Assembly: GCA_003342895.1 (NCBI GenBank)
Contig: PTFA01000191.1
Span: forward strand, 916,589 to 980,588
Length of the DNA: 64,000 nt
Direction: 5' to 3'
Source of the DNA: Casuarius casuarius
Taxonomy: Eukaryota > Chordata > Aves > Casuariiformes > Casuariidae
The position numbers and the translations under genes were made by a program. Each line of letters opens with the position of its first letter. Position 1 is the first letter of the stretch. Positions 60,061-64,000 of the stretch are shown piece by piece. Below the pieces are notes generated by a model. The model ran no database searches. It saw only the letters and a program-made list of their open reading frames with translations, and was not told where the DNA came from.

Positions 60061-60330
60061 TTGTCTTACATGGCCCTTCACAGTTTTCTTCCCCGCTTCC
60101 TCTTTGTTGCTTCCCGCGTTCTTCACTCTTGGCTGCTTGCCCAGCTCTCTGCTGTTTGGGACCCTTCTCCTTCACTTCAGTCACCAATATCCTCTTCCTT
60201 CACCCTGTTTCCCTGTCCCAAACTCCCCTTACCTGCTTTTCCAGCAGTCTCACTAGCTTTCACTTCACTGGTGCACTCGAGACAGGCACCTATCTCATGC
60301 TTTTCCCTTGCTTCAAAGGCATTGCTAGCT
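60061..60330. other. pyrimidine-rich tract
   Basis: About 270 bases of the plus strand are strongly C+T biased (for example tcttccccgcttcctctttg and cctgtttccctgtcccaaac). All plus frames are open over long spans as a result, so the overlapping frames carry no weight. It may be a decayed repeat or a strand-asymmetric non-coding segment. Confidence 0.6.
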
Positions 60331-63300
60331 TTTGGGGGATGCATTCTTCTCCAGCGTGCCTGATGGTGGTTGCCTCTAGTGCAAGTTTATTAGGGAGGAA
60401 CTGAGGGGAATAGAGGAGTGAACTCCTGCACTGCTGGCCATAAGGGCTGGTGAGGTTCGCTGAGATGTGAGTGTGCTGTGGAGAGGCAGAGGGAGCAGGC
60501 ATGTTAACTTTCCTCTGCCCCTAAAAGGCTGCACGTTGATCTGGAGATGAGAAAGCCCAATCCGTAGCCCAGACTGCATAATGACTCTCCTGAGGCTTCG
60601 AACAGGGCCTTGGGAAAGACTCAAAGACAGGTAAGGCTGTGTCCTTCTGCCCTCCCAAAGCTTGCTGGGCGGTGGAGGGCTCTGCGGGAGCTGCCTGCCC
60701 TATGCTGGGTCTAGGGCATGTGTTGGCCTGACAAAGAGGATTTGCACAAATACTGCGTGCTGGTCTCTCCCTGCACTTTCCAGGTCTGAAGTAAAATGCC
60801 AGTTCATGTCAGAGGCAGAACAAGTCGCATGGTGATGATGCTCCTCACTGAGACATGCCCTGACCCACAGGGGCTGCAGTGGGCAGAGCTGGGGGATCAC
60901 AGCGCTCGCGTTGGACGCTTGGGGCAGAAGGCGTCTGTCCAAGTGTAGATGTCTATAGTGCAGGTCGCTACAGATGATTAGCCACCTTTGTTTCCCTTTA
61001 CAGTGAAAGGATGGAAATAGGTACTTCTGGGGCATGGTTCGGCTTAGCCCCCAGAAATAGATGACTGAAGCAAATCAGGTGAGTTATGCTTCACTGGCTG
61101 CAGACAGTCTAGATGTCTGGCTTGGATGTCAGTCTCTCCAGCCAGCACCAGACTGGGGTCCATTTAAATCTGCGCACTGGAACATCAAGGCTGGAAGTGT
61201 CTGAGAGCAGTGCTTGGAGCCACCCTGCTCCCTCAACAGGCAGACGTTTCCCAGGGTATCAGGGACACCTCTGAGCCCTTTGTTTCTGCTCTCGTGGTTT
61301 ATTATAGTGTTAACAAAATTCTCCAACATATCTAATTCACAGTTACCTATTATTTATTCCCTCCACATATGTGGTGTGTGTCTGTGTTTGGCATGTATAT
61401 TTATATAAATTCTTATTTATCAGCTTCATAAAATATCTGTTAGGAGCAGGGCTCTGTGAGGATGACCCAGATGCACAAGAGGAAATGTTTCATATCTCAA
61501 GGAGTGCCGTATGTGCACCCTAGACAGCCCCTCCCTCTCGCGTGTCAGACATAGGGCTTAATGGTTTTAAGAATTTGAGCATCTGCTTGGTGTAGAATTT
61601 ATTGACGGACTGTGCATAACAAGTGGAATTAAAAACGTAATTGTCTGAGCTGCTCCTTGTCAATTTAAGAATTTTTACTTTTCTCAGAGCATGTCTTTGA
61701 CCTGGCATTTTCATGAAGGTTTCTGGACTCTTTGCTCCCTCTCCCCTCATTTTTGTACCTCTTTTTCTTTTCGGGTGTGAGGTTTAAATAAATAGACAGC
61801 CTGCCCGTTTCCTCAGGATGAAGCTAACCTCTTTACTGATACTCTGGAGAGAAAGCCTGAAGTGAGGAGGATAGCAACAGTGTCTGCAGGACTTTGCATT
61901 TCTTTTTCTGCAGTGCCTGGTAATGGAGGTGGTAGAAAATCCCAGCTCAGACTCACGGAGACATGTGTAAGCTACCACCCACCCATATCCTGTCTGACAG
62001 ACATCGGCTCAGGGTCCCATGGCTGAAATCCTGGCCCTGGTGGCTCCTGTGGCCTGGCTCAGGGGCTTCAGCAGTGCCCAGTTAGCAGAGACACCAGGTG
62101 CAGGTTTGCAGCNTTGCTGTCTCTTCCACAATAACTTGCTTTGGCTTCCCCACCACCAGCACAAAACTATTCAGCTTGTTTGCTGTATTAAGAATGTAAA
62201 AAAGGGAAATCACCTGCAAGACAGAAATGGGGCTTGAAGCACCAGTTCAGTTCTGTTCTGCAAATCGCGGCATTCTTAAGGCACTGTAATACCTTTCCTT
62301 TCGATAAAGCTGGCTCATTAAATTCCTCCCTGAAGAAACCTCACCTGTGCCTTTCTGCTTTCCTTTTCCAGCTGTGTACGTGGAAAAAATATGAGAGTTT
62401 GAATTCCAGAACTGGAGATCTAAAAAGCTAGATGAGGATTTCATCCAAGGAAGCATGCAGAGGGGTTGCACTGCTGGCCGTGCGCTCCCACTGAGCAGCC
62501 CAGAGCATGTGTGTCCACTGGGACCTGCAGCCTGGCAAAGGTGCCAGGGACAAAACTGTGGGGCCTCTTCCCTCTGTGTTGGTGAATTCCTGCAGGTACG
62601 CACTGAACAGGCAGTTTCTGTGCTTTGTCCTGAGTGCCATAACAAAAACTGCAACAGTCCTTGTACAACAGTATTTTCCTATTACATGGTACTCCTTGTG
62701 AATGCATGTGCAAGCCTTAAATAGTTCAACACTCACAAAAACTGCTCTCTGAAACTGCAGCAACTGCTGTTGACTTGTCATATGTCTTTCGTAGGCAAGA
62801 AAGACTGACGTTGAGTGATTTCTTCCAGGTCATACCCAAGAAGTGTCAAAAGCTCACAGCCCTGGTTTCAAGCCAAGCAGCCCTGGCAAAACCCTTCTGT
62901 AAATTGTTCCCTTTAGGAATGGTATGGTATTATGTATATGAAATTTGGAAGGATGTGGGTTTTTTTTTTTTTTTTCCAAATTGGCTCTTCCTAAGCAATC
63001 TTTGTAAGTGCTCTGGTGATGAACAGTGTGATGCAGCTTTCTGAGGAGGCATTTTTAGTTTTTGACTTTCTTGATGATCTTACCAAGACGTATTCTAGAA
63101 AGCTGGTATTGTGAAAAAAGAAACATGAGTTAAGCATGTCTCACATGCTCCTGTGACCACCTATATCCTCCTGCTGCATCTTATGGCAGACACCGAGACT
63201 CAGGAATGCTGGGTGTAGCAAAGGAGGGTCTGGTGACAGCTAGCAAGAATGAAAACGATCCTCTAACGCTCCAGGTGTCAAGACAGATGGATGCACTATG

Positions 63301-64000
63301 AGAACGTGAATGCCAGCTTGTAGCAGCTACCTATTTAAACTGGCTGAACCGCTTAGGATAGCAGTTCAGCCACCAGCTGATCTAACACAGGCTTGCCTTC
63401 TAGTGTTTTAAGCTGACTGAGCTGGACAAAAATAGGACTCCTGTGTAATGTGTCCAGAGGAAAAACCTATAGCTGAAGCCAGGCTCCATTCTGGGCTCTG
63501 CTGAGCCATTTGTAGGTGGCAGAGATCAGAAGAGAAATGTTTTTCCTCTTACATCTCTTGCTCTGGGACAGGCTGAATGGGCACTAAAATAGCTTCACTT
63601 GAGGGCATCTCTCATTACTGCATTAAGTCCACAACCACTTGAGAATCCAAGGATTTTGATCGAAGCTAGATACTGAAAGGGGGGGACAAAGAGTGGCAAA
63701 CTTACTTGATTTTCACTTCTGCTGGAGTCTGTTGAGCGCAAGGCTGTCTTCTCCACACCAGTGTGATGTGTGATTCCCCAGCAGTGCAGCCTGCTGCGCT
63801 CTCTCTCCATTGTCAGGCATTTACAGACATAAAGGCTCCTTTGCAAACTTTAGCCTGGTATATCGGCTTGTGGTCTAAAACTGTACAATACAACATCCAC
63901 CGCTCTTTTGGTATATGTCAGAGCTAAGCACGTAAGAGAGACAATGTCATAATGCATTTTAAATCTCCTGGAGGTAGTGGCCTCTTTGGCATGGTAGTTC
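60331..64000. other. non-coding stretch to window end, no gene seen
   Basis: Frames around 62.25-62.78 kb overlap on both strands and are unconvincing. A 16-base T run lies at 62960-62975. I recognise no repeat family. Confidence 0.5.

Noticed and set aside
1..64000. CRISPR arrays, operons, ribosome binding sites, bacterial-type systems
   Set aside because: The sequence is vertebrate genomic DNA. No regularly spaced identical repeats and no tightly packed co-directional gene sets are present.

Overview
This is vertebrate, almost certainly avian, nuclear DNA. It is mostly AT-rich and poor in genes. The only transposon remnants I can recognise are CR1-type LINE fragments (one typical avian copy, several much older ones), old amniote repeats and pieces of endogenous retrovirus. 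I see no mammalian-type SINE or L1 and no bacterial-style gene organisation. Fifteen isolated single N bases are scattered through it. No intact multi-exon gene is evident, so what follows is mainly remnants, candidate exons and non-coding landmarks.

Layout. 1-13.9 kb: AT-rich, with a CR1 fragment (3.06-3.25 kb), one long minus-strand reading frame with a good splice acceptor (4.69-5.23 kb), old CR1/L3-like fragments (5.65 and 13.7 kb) and an unusual hairpin (9.4 kb). 14.0-18.6 kb: an abrupt GC-rich block. It holds coding-like minus-strand frames (14.0-15.4 kb), a ~36-bp minisatellite (15.35 kb), and a plus-strand gene remnant (16.3-17.5 kb) that I interpret as a broken SPATA31-like (spermatogenesis-associated) gene. 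It ends with an LTR at ~18.0-18.3 kb. 18.8-21.0 kb: minus-strand remnants of a retroviral-type envelope gene, including a recognisable fusion-peptide-like stretch; no pol-like frame is visible next to it.

21-64 kb: AT-rich non-coding DNA. It has two small candidate exons (24.2 kb plus, 25.2 kb minus), TAAT-rich blocks that look like candidate conserved regulatory elements (23.0, 46.4, 47.0 kb), an isolated CpG-rich island (48.9-49.5 kb), a candidate membrane-segment exon with a strong splice donor (56.0 kb), and old repeats (33.6, 51.7, 59.3 kb).

Interpretation. A gene desert with regulatory-looking islands, one degenerating testis-type gene and retroviral debris is coherent. Mammalian SPATA31 genes cluster on human chromosome 9, which shares ancestry with the avian Z chromosome. 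If the SPATA31 call is right, a Z-linked gene-desert location is a reasonable but unproven guess. No database search was possible: family assignments are by eye, and the confidences reflect that.
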